Shown piece after piece: positions 7,286 through 15,293 of a stretch of 64,000 nucleotides of DNA. Made by a program: the position numbers and the translations under genes. Position 1 is the first letter of the stretch, and the number at the start of each line of letters is the position of its first letter. Location of the stretch: positions 83,827 through 147,826 of the forward strand of contig CAWKCP010000023.1 of NCBI GenBank assembly GCA_963848115.1, written 5' to 3'. The stretch is from JAWKOK01 sp963848115. GTDB taxonomy: Bacteria; Chloroflexota; Anaerolineae; Caldilineales; Caldilineaceae. The notes under the pieces are model-generated. The model ran no database searches and was not told where the DNA came from. It worked only from the letters and a program-made list of their open reading frames with translations.

Positions 7286-8500
7286 TTGGCTGTTGCGTCT
7301 CCACCTGTATCAGATTCACCTGCATCGAAACCACCGACTCCGACCCGACGCAGCATCAAGTTTCGCGGCGTTGACATTCGGGAGCAACTGACCGGGTATC
7401 TCTTCGTTCTGCCGGCCTTCTTCCTTGTCTTCTTCTTTGGACTCTTTCCGATCGGCTATGCATTCTATATGAGTCTGCGCCGCTGGCGAGTGATCGACCG
7501 CGGCTTCATCGGTCTGGCCAACTATGAAAAGGCGCTTGGCGATTGGTGGGGCGCGCTGATGTTTGCCGGCGGCTTTCTCATCCTCCTTCTGGCCTACTGG
7601 GTGTGGGATAGGGCAGTGAAGTCGGACAGTGATCGAGGCTTTTTCATCAAGGCGCTGGCCGCATTGATCCTACTGGCTGCAGGATTCTTGATCGCCACCG
7701 GCTGGGGGCGGATGATCGCGGCAGGGGACGATGATTTCCTGAATTCACTGCCGATCACGCTCTACTACGCCATCGGGGCTGTGCCGATACAACTCGGCAT
7801 TGCGCTGGTGCTTGCTTACATTCTCTTTCAGAAAATCCGTGGTCAGCAGACCTTCCGCATGATCTTTTTCCTGCCCTACATCACGCCGGTCATCGCCACA
7901 GCGCTGGTATTCCGAGTCATCTTCAGTCCACGGCCAACGTCAATCGCCAATCGATTCCTAGAGTTCTTCAATCTGCCGCCGCAGAAGTGGCTCTTTGAGC
8001 CCGAGCCCATGCTGGAAATCATACTCGGTTCCGATACGATCTTCGGCATACCCATCGAGGGGTTCTGGGCCGGACCGAGCATGGCGCTCTGGTCCATCAC
8101 CATGTTCGGCATCTGGACATTCATCGGCTATAACACGGTGATCTTTCTGGCCGGGCTAGGCAATATCCCAGTTGAGCTTTATGAAGCTGCCGAGATCGAC
8201 GGCGCCAATCAGTGGCGGCTCTTCCGCCATATCACGATCCCATTGCTGTCACCTGTCACCTTCTACCTGTCGTTGATCGGGTTCATCGGCACCTTCAAGG
8301 CCTTCAATCACATCTATGTGATGCAGCAACCTTCGGCTCAGGGCACGGTGGAGACGACCAGCGTGGCTATCTTTAACACCTTTTTCAAAGCCAGCCAATT
8401 CGGCTATGCCACGGCCCAGGCCATGTTGCTCTTCGGCATCATTCTCTACCTGACATTTGTCCAGAACAAGATCTTCGGCGAAAGGGTATTCTATGGCTAA
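7286..8500 (+). CDS. sugar ABC transporter permease (MalF/UgpA type)
   Basis: Inner-membrane subunit of a carbohydrate ABC importer. The 404-residue protein has a short disordered N-terminus, a first helix at ~35-60 (LTGYLFVLPAFFLVFFFGLF), two extra hydrophobic segments (~90-150), and the binding-protein-dependent permease core after ~160. The EAA loop that contacts the ATPase is EAAEIDGANQWRLFRHITIP. The start is TTG at 7286, preceded by AGGAGGA; no ATG fits. At 404 residues it is longer than the usual ~300 because of the extra hydrophobic segments. It overlaps the next permease gene by eight bases. Confidence 0.92.
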   Translation: MAVASPPVSDSPASKPPTPTRRSIKFRGVDIREQLTGYLFVLPAFFLVFFFGLFPIGYAFYMSLRRWRVIDRGFIGLANYEKALGDWWGALMFAGGFLILLLAYWVWDRAVKSDSDRGFFIKALAALILLAAGFLIATGWGRMIAAGDDDFLNSLPITLYYAIGAVPIQLGIALVLAYILFQKIRGQQTFRMIFFLPYITPVIATALVFRVIFSPRPTSIANRFLEFFNLPPQKWLFEPEPMLEIILGSDTIFGIPIEGFWAGPSMALWSITMFGIWTFIGYNTVIFLAGLGNIPVELYEAAEIDGANQWRLFRHITIPLLSPVTFYLSLIGFIGTFKAFNHIYVMQQPSAQGTVETTSVAIFNTFFKASQFGYATAQAMLLFGIILYLTFVQNKIFGERVFYG

Positions 8501-9437
8501 CGTTGCCCAACCCTTGTCATCGACGACAGAACCCGAAGGGAAAGTCAGGGAACGCTCCACCGTTCGCTTTTCGTTCTCAACCACGATCATGTATCTGATC
8601 CTAATCATAGGCGTGGTCGTGGCCCTGCTGCCCTTTTTCTGGATGATCTCATCGTCACTCATGACCTACGGTGAGACAGCGACGCGCCAATGGGTGCCCG
8701 ATGTACCGCAGTGGAGCAACTATACGGAAGCCTGGCGAGAGGCCGATTTTTCCAAATACTTTTGGAACAGCGTCATCATCACAGCCGTGACGCTTGCCGG
8801 CCAGTTGACGACGTCGATTCTGGCGGCCTATGCCTTTGCCCGCATCCGCTTCTTTGGCCGTGAGCTCATTTTTGCCCTGCTGCTTAGCACCATGATGATT
8901 CCGGCCATGGTGACGATGATTCCGAACTTCATGGTCATCCGCGGGGGCCTTGTCTGCCTGCCGGTATTGACCGATTCCGGCGCCGGGTCAAGTTTGTTGC
9001 GTTGCGGTTCCTGGCTCAACACGTTGCAGGGCATCACAGCCCCGTACATGGTCAGCGTCTTCAGCATCTTCCTGCTGCGCCAGTTCTTCGCCCAGATTCC
9101 CTGGGAATTGTGGGATGCAGCTCGCATCGACGGCGCCGGCCATCTGCGTTTTCTGATTCGCATTGTGTTGCCCATCAGCAAGGCGCCCATCTTCACGGTG
9201 ACGATCTTCGGCTTCATCGGCGCCTGGAACGACTTCCTGTGGCCGCTGCTGGTCACGACCAAGGACACGTGGCGTCCCATCATGGTGGGCCTATGGACGC
9301 TGACGTCAGAGGCTGGACCGGAGACGCAGTTGATCATGGCGGCGTCGGTCATCACAATCATCCCGATTCTTATCTTGTATTTTCTGACGCAGAAGCAGTT
9401 CACGGAAGGTATTGCCACTTCGGGTCTCAAGGGCTAG
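8493..9437 (+). CDS. sugar ABC transporter permease (MalG/UgpE type)
   Basis: Second permease of the importer, 314 residues, overlapping the end of the first so that the two should be made in equal amounts. Six hydrophobic segments are visible, starting with TTIMYLILIIGVVVALLPFF. The EAA loop reads DAARIDGAGHLRFLIRIVLP. An unusual segment of roughly 20 residues (LVCLPVLTDSGAGSSLLRCG) sits between the third and fourth helices where the family normally has only a short loop before the LNT motif. The reading frame is intact, so this looks like a real insertion, though two compensating indels cannot be excluded. Confidence 0.92.
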   Translation: MANVAQPLSSTTEPEGKVRERSTVRFSFSTTIMYLILIIGVVVALLPFFWMISSSLMTYGETATRQWVPDVPQWSNYTEAWREADFSKYFWNSVIITAVTLAGQLTTSILAAYAFARIRFFGRELIFALLLSTMMIPAMVTMIPNFMVIRGGLVCLPVLTDSGAGSSLLRCGSWLNTLQGITAPYMVSVFSIFLLRQFFAQIPWELWDAARIDGAGHLRFLIRIVLPISKAPIFTVTIFGFIGAWNDFLWPLLVTTKDTWRPIMVGLWTLTSEAGPETQLIMAASVITIIPILILYFLTQKQFTEGIATSGLKG

Positions 9438-9467
9438 CGGAAAGCAAGCCCTTTTGATATACAGTGT

Positions 9468-9563
9468 AGGTAATGCGTACTTCGTAATGCGTACTTCGTA
9501 ATAGCGTAAGGTGATTTGACTTTGGAAATCGTTCTTCACGCAGTACGTGGCACGCATTACAAT
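9468..9563. repeat. TACG-rich dispersed repeat, copy 2
   Basis: Two direct copies of ATGCGTACTTCGTA, then an inverted counterpart (ACGCAGTACGTGGCACGCAT) at the other end. Shared with 1078-1250. It lies inside the ABC operon between permease and binding protein and may influence transcript processing or differential expression. Confidence 0.55.
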
Positions 9564-9588
9564 CGTCAATCAACTTAAGGAGAGTGAA

Positions 9589-11010
9589 ATGTCCCAAAAA
9601 CGAACTTGGTTGCTGGCTCTGATGCTGGTCGCCGCCCTGGTTTTCGCCGGCTGTGCCGCGCCCCCGGCTGCTGCGCCTGCTGCTGACGACGGCGCGATGG
9701 CCGAGGACAGTGGTGAAATGGCCGACGATGCCATGGCCGACGGCGAGATGATGATGGACTGGGAAGGTGTCGATCCCAGTGGTCAGGAAGTGATCTTCTG
9801 GCATCAGCACACCCGTGATCGAGAAGAATCGCTGAACCAGATCATTGCCGACTTTAATGCCAACAATGAGTATGGCATCACAGTGGTTCCCGAATATCAA
9901 GGCGGCTATGGCGACATCTTCAACAAGATGCTCAACGTCGTCAACACCGAAGAGGCCCCCAATCTGGTCGTGGCCTATCAGAACCAGGCTGCAACCTACC
10001 AACTCGCCGAAGCCCTGCTCGACATGAATTCGCTGGTCGAAAGCGAAACATGGGGCATTGCTGAAGACGACATGGCCGACTTCTTCCCCGGCTTTATCAG
10101 TGCCGACGTCTTCCCCAGCTTTGACGGCGCTCGCCTGGGCTTCCCGCCCAACCGCTCCATGGAAGTGCTCTACTACAACGCCGATTGGCTGGCTGAGATG
10201 GGTTTCGACGGCCCGCCGGCAACTGCCGAAGAGTTCAAGGAAATGGCCTGTGCCGCCGTTGAGCAGCCGTTCAGCGGCGCTGCCGGTGATGCCCCGAGCA
10301 TGGGCTACCAGTTGAGCGTTGATGCTTCCCGCTTCGCTAGCTGGACCTTCGCCTTCGGTGGTGATGTCTTCGACTACGACGCCAATGAGTATAGCTACAA
10401 CAACGAGTCCGCTGCCGAGGCTATGGCCTTCATTCAGGACCTGTTTGCGTCCGGTTGCGCCATCGTCGTGCCCGAGCAATATGGCGACCAGACCGACTTC
10501 GGCAATGGGAACCTACTCTTCACCGTCGGCTCCAGTTCCGGCCTGCCCTTCTACGCCAGCGCTGTCGACGAAGGCGCCGGTTTCGATTGGAGCATCGCTC
10601 CAATTCCGGGTACTGTTGACGAACCGGTCATGAACATCTATGGCGCCAGCGTCAGCATTCCCAAGACGACACCGGAAGCAGAGTTGGCCACGTGGCTCTT
10701 CGTCAAATACTACACCAGCCCCGAAGTCCAAGCTGCTTGGGCCGAGGCCAGCAACTACTTCCCGGTGCGCGAGAGCGTAGCCGAAGGACTGAGCGATTAC
10801 TTCGCCGCCAATCCGGCCTATCAAGCAGCGTTTGACCTGCTGCCCTATGGCAAGGCTGAACCGCCGATGCCTGGCTACGACTTCGTCCGTGACGAAGTCC
10901 GCGAGGTCATGGCCGCCATCGCGGATGGCGCTCCCGTACAGGAGTCGCTTGACGCACTCAATGCCGATGCCAATGAGATTCTGGGCGAGCAGATGGAAGA
11001 TATGCAGTAA
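9589..11010 (+). CDS. sugar-binding lipoprotein of the ABC importer (SBP family 1)
   Basis: Extracellular solute-binding protein that delivers a carbohydrate to the two permeases. A lipoprotein signal (WLLALMLVAALVFAGC) gives lipidated Cys21, followed by a low-complexity Ala/Asp/Met-rich linker to residue ~60. The mature domain starts at VIFWHQHTRDREESL, typical for SBP_bac_1 proteins of 400-450 residues. The ATG at 9589 has AAGGAGAG five bases upstream. It is the last gene of the operon, followed by a terminator. No ATPase gene is present, so the transporter probably shares an ATPase encoded elsewhere. The sugar is not predictable. Confidence 0.92.
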   Translation: MSQKRTWLLALMLVAALVFAGCAAPPAAAPAADDGAMAEDSGEMADDAMADGEMMMDWEGVDPSGQEVIFWHQHTRDREESLNQIIADFNANNEYGITVVPEYQGGYGDIFNKMLNVVNTEEAPNLVVAYQNQAATYQLAEALLDMNSLVESETWGIAEDDMADFFPGFISADVFPSFDGARLGFPPNRSMEVLYYNADWLAEMGFDGPPATAEEFKEMACAAVEQPFSGAAGDAPSMGYQLSVDASRFASWTFAFGGDVFDYDANEYSYNNESAAEAMAFIQDLFASGCAIVVPEQYGDQTDFGNGNLLFTVGSSSGLPFYASAVDEGAGFDWSIAPIPGTVDEPVMNIYGASVSIPKTTPEAELATWLFVKYYTSPEVQAAWAEASNYFPVRESVAEGLSDYFAANPAYQAAFDLLPYGKAEPPMPGYDFVRDEVREVMAAIADGAPVQESLDALNADANEILGEQMEDMQ

Positions 11011-11029
11011 CGTAGCATATCAGGAATGA

Positions 11030-11062
11030 AAAAGGGGGACGCCGTTTATGGCGTCCCCTTTT
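11030..11062 (+). terminator. terminator of the ABC operon
   Basis: Hairpin with arms AAAAGGGGACGCC/GGCGTCCCCTTTT ending in a T-run, 20 bases after the binding-protein stop. Confidence 0.8.
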
Positions 11063-11086
11063 CTATTGCCTATATATCCATTTTTC

Positions 11087-11821
11087 CTAGCCGAACTTCA
11101 TGGCCTTGAACTGCTCGTAGTAGCGTCTTGAACCGTCTGGCTGTTCTTCGCCCCAGCGCTTGCGCCAGTTTGTGGGCGCATTCTCGGGATCCGAGATCTG
11201 GGTTACGTGGCAGAGAATGGCTTCGATCTTGGTATCGACCACATCGGTGATGTCTACCTTGGCGTTGATATCCGAATGGCCGATGACATAGAGCCGGCTG
11301 ATCTTGTGCGGCTTGTAGCCCTCATCCGCCATTTCAGGATAGAACATGGGATTGTCCGCAGCCGGGAAGATGGCTTCCAGCGCAACCGATCCGGCATTGC
11401 GGTGATCCGGGTGGTTGATGTACCCGTCTCCAACCAGATAGCGGTCCGGATCAGGACAGACGATCAGGTCAGGACGAATACGACGGATCTCGCGGGTCAC
11501 ACGCTCGCGAATCTCGGGTGTGGGTCGCAAGAAGCCATCCTCTTCACCCATGAAGAGCACGTCCTTGATGCCACAGACTTCAGCGGCATTGCGTTGCTCG
11601 ATCTTGCGCATTGCGATCAACTGATTGCGCGTGATCTCCGGGTTGTGGTTGCCCTTATCGCCATTGGTCAGAATCATATAAGTGACCTCAATGCCCTGCT
11701 GAGCCATCTTGGTGGCCGTACCCGCAAAGGTGAAGTCAGGATCGTCCGGATGAGCCATGATCACCAGCGCCCGCTTGATGCCGGTCCAATCCGGCGTCAG
11801 ATCTTCTTGTTCCATTGTCAT
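11087..11821 (-). CDS. PIG-L family N-deacetylase (LmbE-like)
   Basis: Zinc-dependent deacetylase family acting on N-acetylglucosaminyl compounds, as in MshB and BshB. The zinc motif AHPDDPDF (His24-Pro-Asp26-Asp27) lies near the N-terminus; the usual following Ala-Glu is replaced by Pro-Asp. The second metal histidine is in INHPDHRNAG. The 244-residue length is normal. The start at 11821 has an AGGGGA ribosome-binding site; the frame stays open for 52 codons further upstream, but that part lies on a repeat element and is rejected. No glycosyltransferase or ligase for mycothiol or bacillithiol synthesis is nearby, so the substrate is open. Confidence 0.88.
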   Translation of the reverse strand: MTMEQEDLTPDWTGIKRALVIMAHPDDPDFTFAGTATKMAQQGIEVTYMILTNGDKGNHNPEITRNQLIAMRKIEQRNAAEVCGIKDVLFMGEEDGFLRPTPEIRERVTREIRRIRPDLIVCPDPDRYLVGDGYINHPDHRNAGSVALEAIFPAADNPMFYPEMADEGYKPHKISRLYVIGHSDINAKVDITDVVDTKIEAILCHVTQISDPENAPTNWRKRWGEEQPDGSRRYYEQFKAMKFG

Positions 11822-11840
11822 TTTGTTTTCCCCTGAATAG

Positions 11841-11955
11841 GTGAGTCCACTGCAAAAAGCCTTTTCTAGACACGAATGGTCACGAATTTTGACGGATTGT
11901 GTCATGGTCCCAGAGAGAATACTCTTGAAAATTCGTGCCTCTTCGTGGATCATTG
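11841..11955. repeat. dispersed inverted-repeat element (R2)
   Basis: Begins GTGAGTCCACTGCAAAAAGC like R1 and continues with ACACGAATGGTCACGAATTT, but the right terminal repeat is degraded. It sits immediately upstream of the PIG-L start, so its outward end may carry or disturb that promoter. Confidence 0.55.
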
Positions 11956-11978
11956 TCTTCCGGGCAGCGCCTAACAAA

Positions 11979-12004
11979 AAAGCCTCTGCTCACGCAGAGG
12001 CTTT
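11979..12004 (-). terminator. terminator of the ferredoxin gene
   Basis: Hairpin AAAGCCTCTGC/GCAGAGGCTTT with a TCAC loop, 20 bases after the ferredoxin stop codon and followed by an A/T-rich tract on the minus strand. Confidence 0.75.
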
Positions 12005-12023
12005 CTGTTAGTTCTCACTGGGA

Positions 12024-12296
12024 CTACATCTCGAGCGCTGCGTATCCCGGACCATCGGTGAAGAACAGAGCGTTCAATTCCGTCGTGTAGGCCTGATCGT
12101 CCGGCAGATCCTCTTCGGGGAGGATGGCCTCAACAGGGCACTCGGGCACGCAAGCGCCACAGTCGATGCAGGTGTCCGGATCAATGTAGTACCAGGGCCA
12201 TTCGTCTTCCGGCTGACCAGGAATGATACATTCGACCGGGCATACCTCAACACATGCACCATCACGAATACAGGTGTCAAAAATCACGTGCGTCAT
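12024..12296 (-). CDS. ferredoxin with two cluster motifs
   Basis: Small 90-residue electron carrier. The second motif is a normal CIDCGACVPECP [4Fe-4S] site. The first is CIRDGACVEVCPVECI, with four residues between the first two cysteines. This spacing is seen in the seven-iron/eight-iron ferredoxin type that begins with MTHVI and often carries a [3Fe-4S] or atypical cluster. The acidic C-terminal tail is typical of ferredoxins. AGGAGA lies upstream of the ATG, and a terminator follows. It lies next to a Crp/Fnr regulator and a CxxC redox protein, suggesting a small redox-responsive neighbourhood. Confidence 0.92.
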   Translation of the reverse strand: MTHVIFDTCIRDGACVEVCPVECIIPGQPEDEWPWYYIDPDTCIDCGACVPECPVEAILPEEDLPDDQAYTTELNALFFTDGPGYAALEM

Positions 12297-12570
12297 GGGA
12301 AAATTCTCCTCAATATGACTTTGTTGGAATATTGCCTGCGATTAAGATGCTGGCATAAAGGCTTCAATCGTTTAGGCGCTACATAAGATAGTTCAGAGCC
12401 TACCATAATGACGACCTTGATATTTTCGGATTGTACTTGCCTTTATCCGAATTGTCAACCATCTTCGCGATATTCGGGTGCGCCCGCGAGATTCGGACCC
12501 AAAAAAATCAGGCTCTTGCCAAATACCAACTTCTTGGTGCGCGTCCCACAATCGCTCTTCGTCAAATTAG

Positions 12571-13272
12571 CTAGTTTTCGGCAACGTCTTCCAGGCCATC
12601 TCGATTCAGAATTGTGATCCGTTTGCGACCGATCTCGATCAACCCTTGCCCTTTCATATCATTCAACACCTGTGTGGCGGTCTCTCGATAGGTGCCCACG
12701 CTTTCGGCCAGATCCTGGTGCGTCAGCCCACGAATGGTATCCTCACCTTGCTCGTTCGAAAGTCGCAGGAGCAGGCTGGCCAAACGGGCTGGAATCCCCT
12801 TGAAGGCCATGTTCTCCAGCCGTTCCTCGGCATCACGTAGTCGCTTTCCGGTGATATCCAGGATGCGTAGCGCTACCTGAGGTTTGTTGAGAATGAGCCG
12901 TTCCAGGTCGGTACGACTCATGACACAGATCAGGCAGTCTTCAACGGCCTCGGCAAATGCATTGTGCATTTTTGTCCCAAGCAGCGCCATTTCGCCAAAG
13001 AGTGTGTGCGGACCTAAAGTGGTGATGACCAGCTTTTTCCCCTCGGGACTGATGCGGTACAGTTGAACTCGACCCTCTTTGAGGATAAAGAGAACCTCGC
13101 CCGGCTCCTCCGGACGATAGAAGACCCGTCCTTTGGCAACAGTACTCATGGTCGTAATACGATTCAGCTCTTCCATCTCACGCGGCGTCAGATCTTGGAA
13201 CACTGCCAATTCGGAGAGGTATCTCATCTTGTCCGGGGACTGATTCAGTGAAGATCGGTCGTCAATTCTCAC
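12571..13272 (-). CDS. Crp/Fnr-family transcriptional regulator
   Basis: 233 residues: an N-terminal cyclic-nucleotide-binding-type beta-barrel (~20-135; GRVFYRPEEPGEVLFILKEG, HTLFGEMALLG) and a C-terminal Crp-type winged helix (~155-225). The recognition helix reads VGTYRETATQVLNDMK. No Fnr-type cysteine cluster is seen, so it is not a direct oxygen sensor of the Fnr kind. The phosphate-binding arginine pattern of cAMP-binding Crp is not clear. The start is GTG at 13272 with AGGAG seven bases upstream. It is probably cotranscribed with the CxxC protein upstream and may regulate the ferredoxin downstream. Confidence 0.88.
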   Translation of the reverse strand: MRIDDRSSLNQSPDKMRYLSELAVFQDLTPREMEELNRITTMSTVAKGRVFYRPEEPGEVLFILKEGRVQLYRISPEGKKLVITTLGPHTLFGEMALLGTKMHNAFAEAVEDCLICVMSRTDLERLILNKPQVALRILDITGKRLRDAEERLENMAFKGIPARLASLLLRLSNEQGEDTIRGLTHQDLAESVGTYRETATQVLNDMKGQGLIEIGRKRITILNRDGLEDVAEN

Positions 13273-13351
13273 AGTATGCTCCTGTGCTGATGCTCCTGCG
13301 CTGATAGTTTTGATCCGGCTTGAGTACCCATCAAGCTAGACGATACAAATG

Positions 13352-13624
13352 CTACTGAGTCATTTTGCCAAACGTTTCTACGACTTGAGCGGGCGATGGA
13401 TTGCCCAATGACCAAACCCGGCCATTTAGAAGATACGTAGGCGTGGCAAAGACGCGATCTGGAATCTCCTCATCCGCAGTTTCCAGATCGACGATACGGA
13501 GCTTTACGTCGGGAAACCGTTGGCGAATGTCATCTGCAACTTCAAACGCATAGTGACAGAGCGGGCAATGCTCGGCCACATAGATGACGAGTTCTGCCGT
13601 TATTTCTTGCTGACTGCTAACCAT
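13352..13624 (-). CDS. glutaredoxin/thioredoxin-fold protein with CPLC motif
   Basis: A 90-residue redox protein. ELVIYVAEHCPLCHYA contains the CxxC active site at the start of the first helix; a cis-Pro loop (FATPTYLLNG) follows, as in the glutaredoxin-like family. It lacks a signal peptide, so it is cytoplasmic. The start at 13624 (MVSSQQE) has an AGGAA site seven bases away and is preferred to the upstream ATG at 13678. It precedes the crp/fnr-like gene on the same strand by about 80 bases. A role in thiol exchange is likely; the partner is unknown. Confidence 0.8.
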   Translation of the reverse strand: MVSSQQEITAELVIYVAEHCPLCHYAFEVADDIRQRFPDVKLRIVDLETADEEIPDRVFATPTYLLNGRVWSLGNPSPAQVVETFGKMTQ

Positions 13625-14024
13625 ATCAATTCCTGGAACGGAGCCCTTGAGGGCGTGGATGGTTCTCACGACCTGCATGCGAACCTGCCAAACAAGCAGC
13701 AGTACATCTTTTCAGCTGCCAATCAGCACTAGCTTACCGCATCACGTCTATCCCCATCTGTGACATAACTTACGGCAGTGGGCCTCTTGTGGCCGAATCA
13801 TACGTCCTCTAAGACAACTATCTGAGTTAATTATACGGCGGCACGGTCAAAACGCAAGCAGGTGGCACGTAGGATGATATATGAGGACTATTTGTGATCA
13901 AGGAAATTCCAGTGGGTATGCTTGAGGCTTTCCCAAAATAGGTACTATACGGGAGTTGGCAAAGCCTCAAGCCATTCCAGGCAAAGATCTCCTTGCAGCG
14001 GTTATTTATCTCTCTGGAATGGCC
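13625..14024. other. gene-free stretch
   Basis: About 400 bases between the CxxC protein and the transposase remnant. No convincing coding frame, terminator or conserved repeat was recognised, and the right part may include the lost end of the transposase remnant. Confidence 0.4.
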
Positions 14025-14600
14025 TTAGGTGCGGATGGTAGCGACCGCAAATTCAGCAGTGTCATGGCTAATGCGCACACTGACTCAGGCTTCGTTTTCG
14101 GCCAAATCATAGACGCCATAAGGAATCGCTTTACCATTCTCCTTATCTGGAAAATCGTGCGATTTGACACACTCGGGATCGCCATAGGGACGCAGTTCAC
14201 GACCGCCATTTTTGTACTGGCTCACCAGTTCCTTTTTCTTGGTATCAACTGAGATAGCCGGATCGCCCGCTTCAAGTTGACGGCGAACGGTCTCATTGAC
14301 ATGTTCGAACTGCCCATTTCTATCTGGATGTTGCGCACCTTCGAGTTTCTTTTTGTTGCCTTGCAAACTATACCCAAGTTTCTTGAGGAGTTTTGCCAGA
14401 CTATGTTTGCTTACACTGTATCCTTTTTCCTGCAGCGCCTCAACCAGATTTCGTTGGCTACGTGCAGTCCACAGCAAGGGAGATTCAGGATCTCCTCGGG
14501 TCGTTGACTCCACCAGTTCCCGGAGCGAGGACTGGCGATTAAACAACTCATCGATTTTGTGCGGTTTGAGGGACAGCCGTGTAGTTCCACTGCGGTAAGA
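14025..14600 (-). pseudogene. ISAzo13-family transposase remnant
   Basis: Decayed middle part of a second ISAzo13-type transposase, different in sequence from the intact neighbour. The frame from about 14600 down to 14085 reads VESTTRGDPESPLLWTARSQ, later LLKKLGYSLQGNKKKLEG, SVDTKKKELV and KAIPYGVYDLAENEA, then stops. A one-base shift restores VSVRISHDTAEFAVATIRT down to 14025, where the family's catalytic core would continue. The N-terminal helix-turn-helix part and the C-terminal catalytic part are missing. It abuts the intact element, so the newer copy may have inserted beside or into it. Confidence 0.8.
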
Positions 14601-15288
14601 CTTTGTCGAAAACGATGGTCATGTTCTGCTTGAAATCGTCAGCGACTTTGCGGCCAGTCTCGTAAGCGTGGTCAATGACGTCAATGGTCACGGATAGTCC
14701 TTGTTGGGTGCGAGTTTTCGCCATGAGTTCGCAAACGATCTCGCGGCTTCTGAACACAACGCCCTGGCAGGCCCGAGTGACATGTGGAAAGAGGCGATGT
14801 TCAATCGGATTGTACTTGGAGCAGTAGGGCGGATAATGGGCGATGCGAATTTCGATGCCGATGTCATTGGCAAGTGCCTGCAAGTCCTGTTTGAAGATAT
14901 AGTGACGAGCACTATTGCTGCCGCCGCCGTCACAAAGCACCAGGATTGAGGTCGCATCGGGGTAGTCATATCGTCCTTGTTTCTGCCACCAATTGCGGAA
15001 GCTGTCACAGGCAAATTCACTGGTGTCTCGACTGATTCCGATGTTAATGAAGCCTTTGTTCTGTTGTACATCGTAGAAGGCATGAGGGATGATGACACCA
15101 TCACCATAACTGGGGAAATCATGGTCGTATGTCCGCACCTCATCCGTGGTGTAGAGTGTGCCCTCCCGATAGAAATTGCCGATCTGCTCTTTCTTTTTCG
15201 TGTCCATGCTCACGATGGGATTGCCGGCTTCCCGGTATTCGAATTTGAAAACCCCAATCCGTTCGAACTGTTCATTACGGTGGGCCAC
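14548..15288 (-). CDS. ISAzo13-family transposase, C-terminal frame (orfB)
   Basis: Catalytic part of the transposase. It contains SMDTKKKEQIGNF, DFPSYGDGVIIPHAFYDVQQ, then ILVLCDGGGSNSARHYIF and AHYPPYCSKYNPIEHRLFPH, which fit the DDE-type core (aspartates in the first and second motif; Glu in NPIEHR). It ends QWNYTAVPQ like other family members. The first in-frame start would be GTG at 15288, but the frame is open upstream to the slippery site, and production by -1 frameshifting from orfA is more likely than independent initiation. Confidence 0.85.
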   Translation of the reverse strand: MAHRNEQFERIGVFKFEYREAGNPIVSMDTKKKEQIGNFYREGTLYTTDEVRTYDHDFPSYGDGVIIPHAFYDVQQNKGFINIGISRDTSEFACDSFRNWWQKQGRYDYPDATSILVLCDGGGSNSARHYIFKQDLQALANDIGIEIRIAHYPPYCSKYNPIEHRLFPHVTRACQGVVFRSREIVCELMAKTRTQQGLSVTIDVIDHAYETGRKVADDFKQNMTIVFDKVLPQWNYTAVPQTAQNR

Positions 15289-15293
15289 TTCCT

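Noticed and set aside
9427..10479. 350-codon minus-strand frame over the binding protein
   Set aside because: The plus strand encodes a well-supported solute-binding lipoprotein in an operon; the antisense frame has no known domain and covers the operon's repeat.
11822..11977. N-terminal extension of the PIG-L protein
   Set aside because: The extra 52 codons lie on dispersed repeat R2; the internal ATG has a ribosome-binding site and matches family starts.
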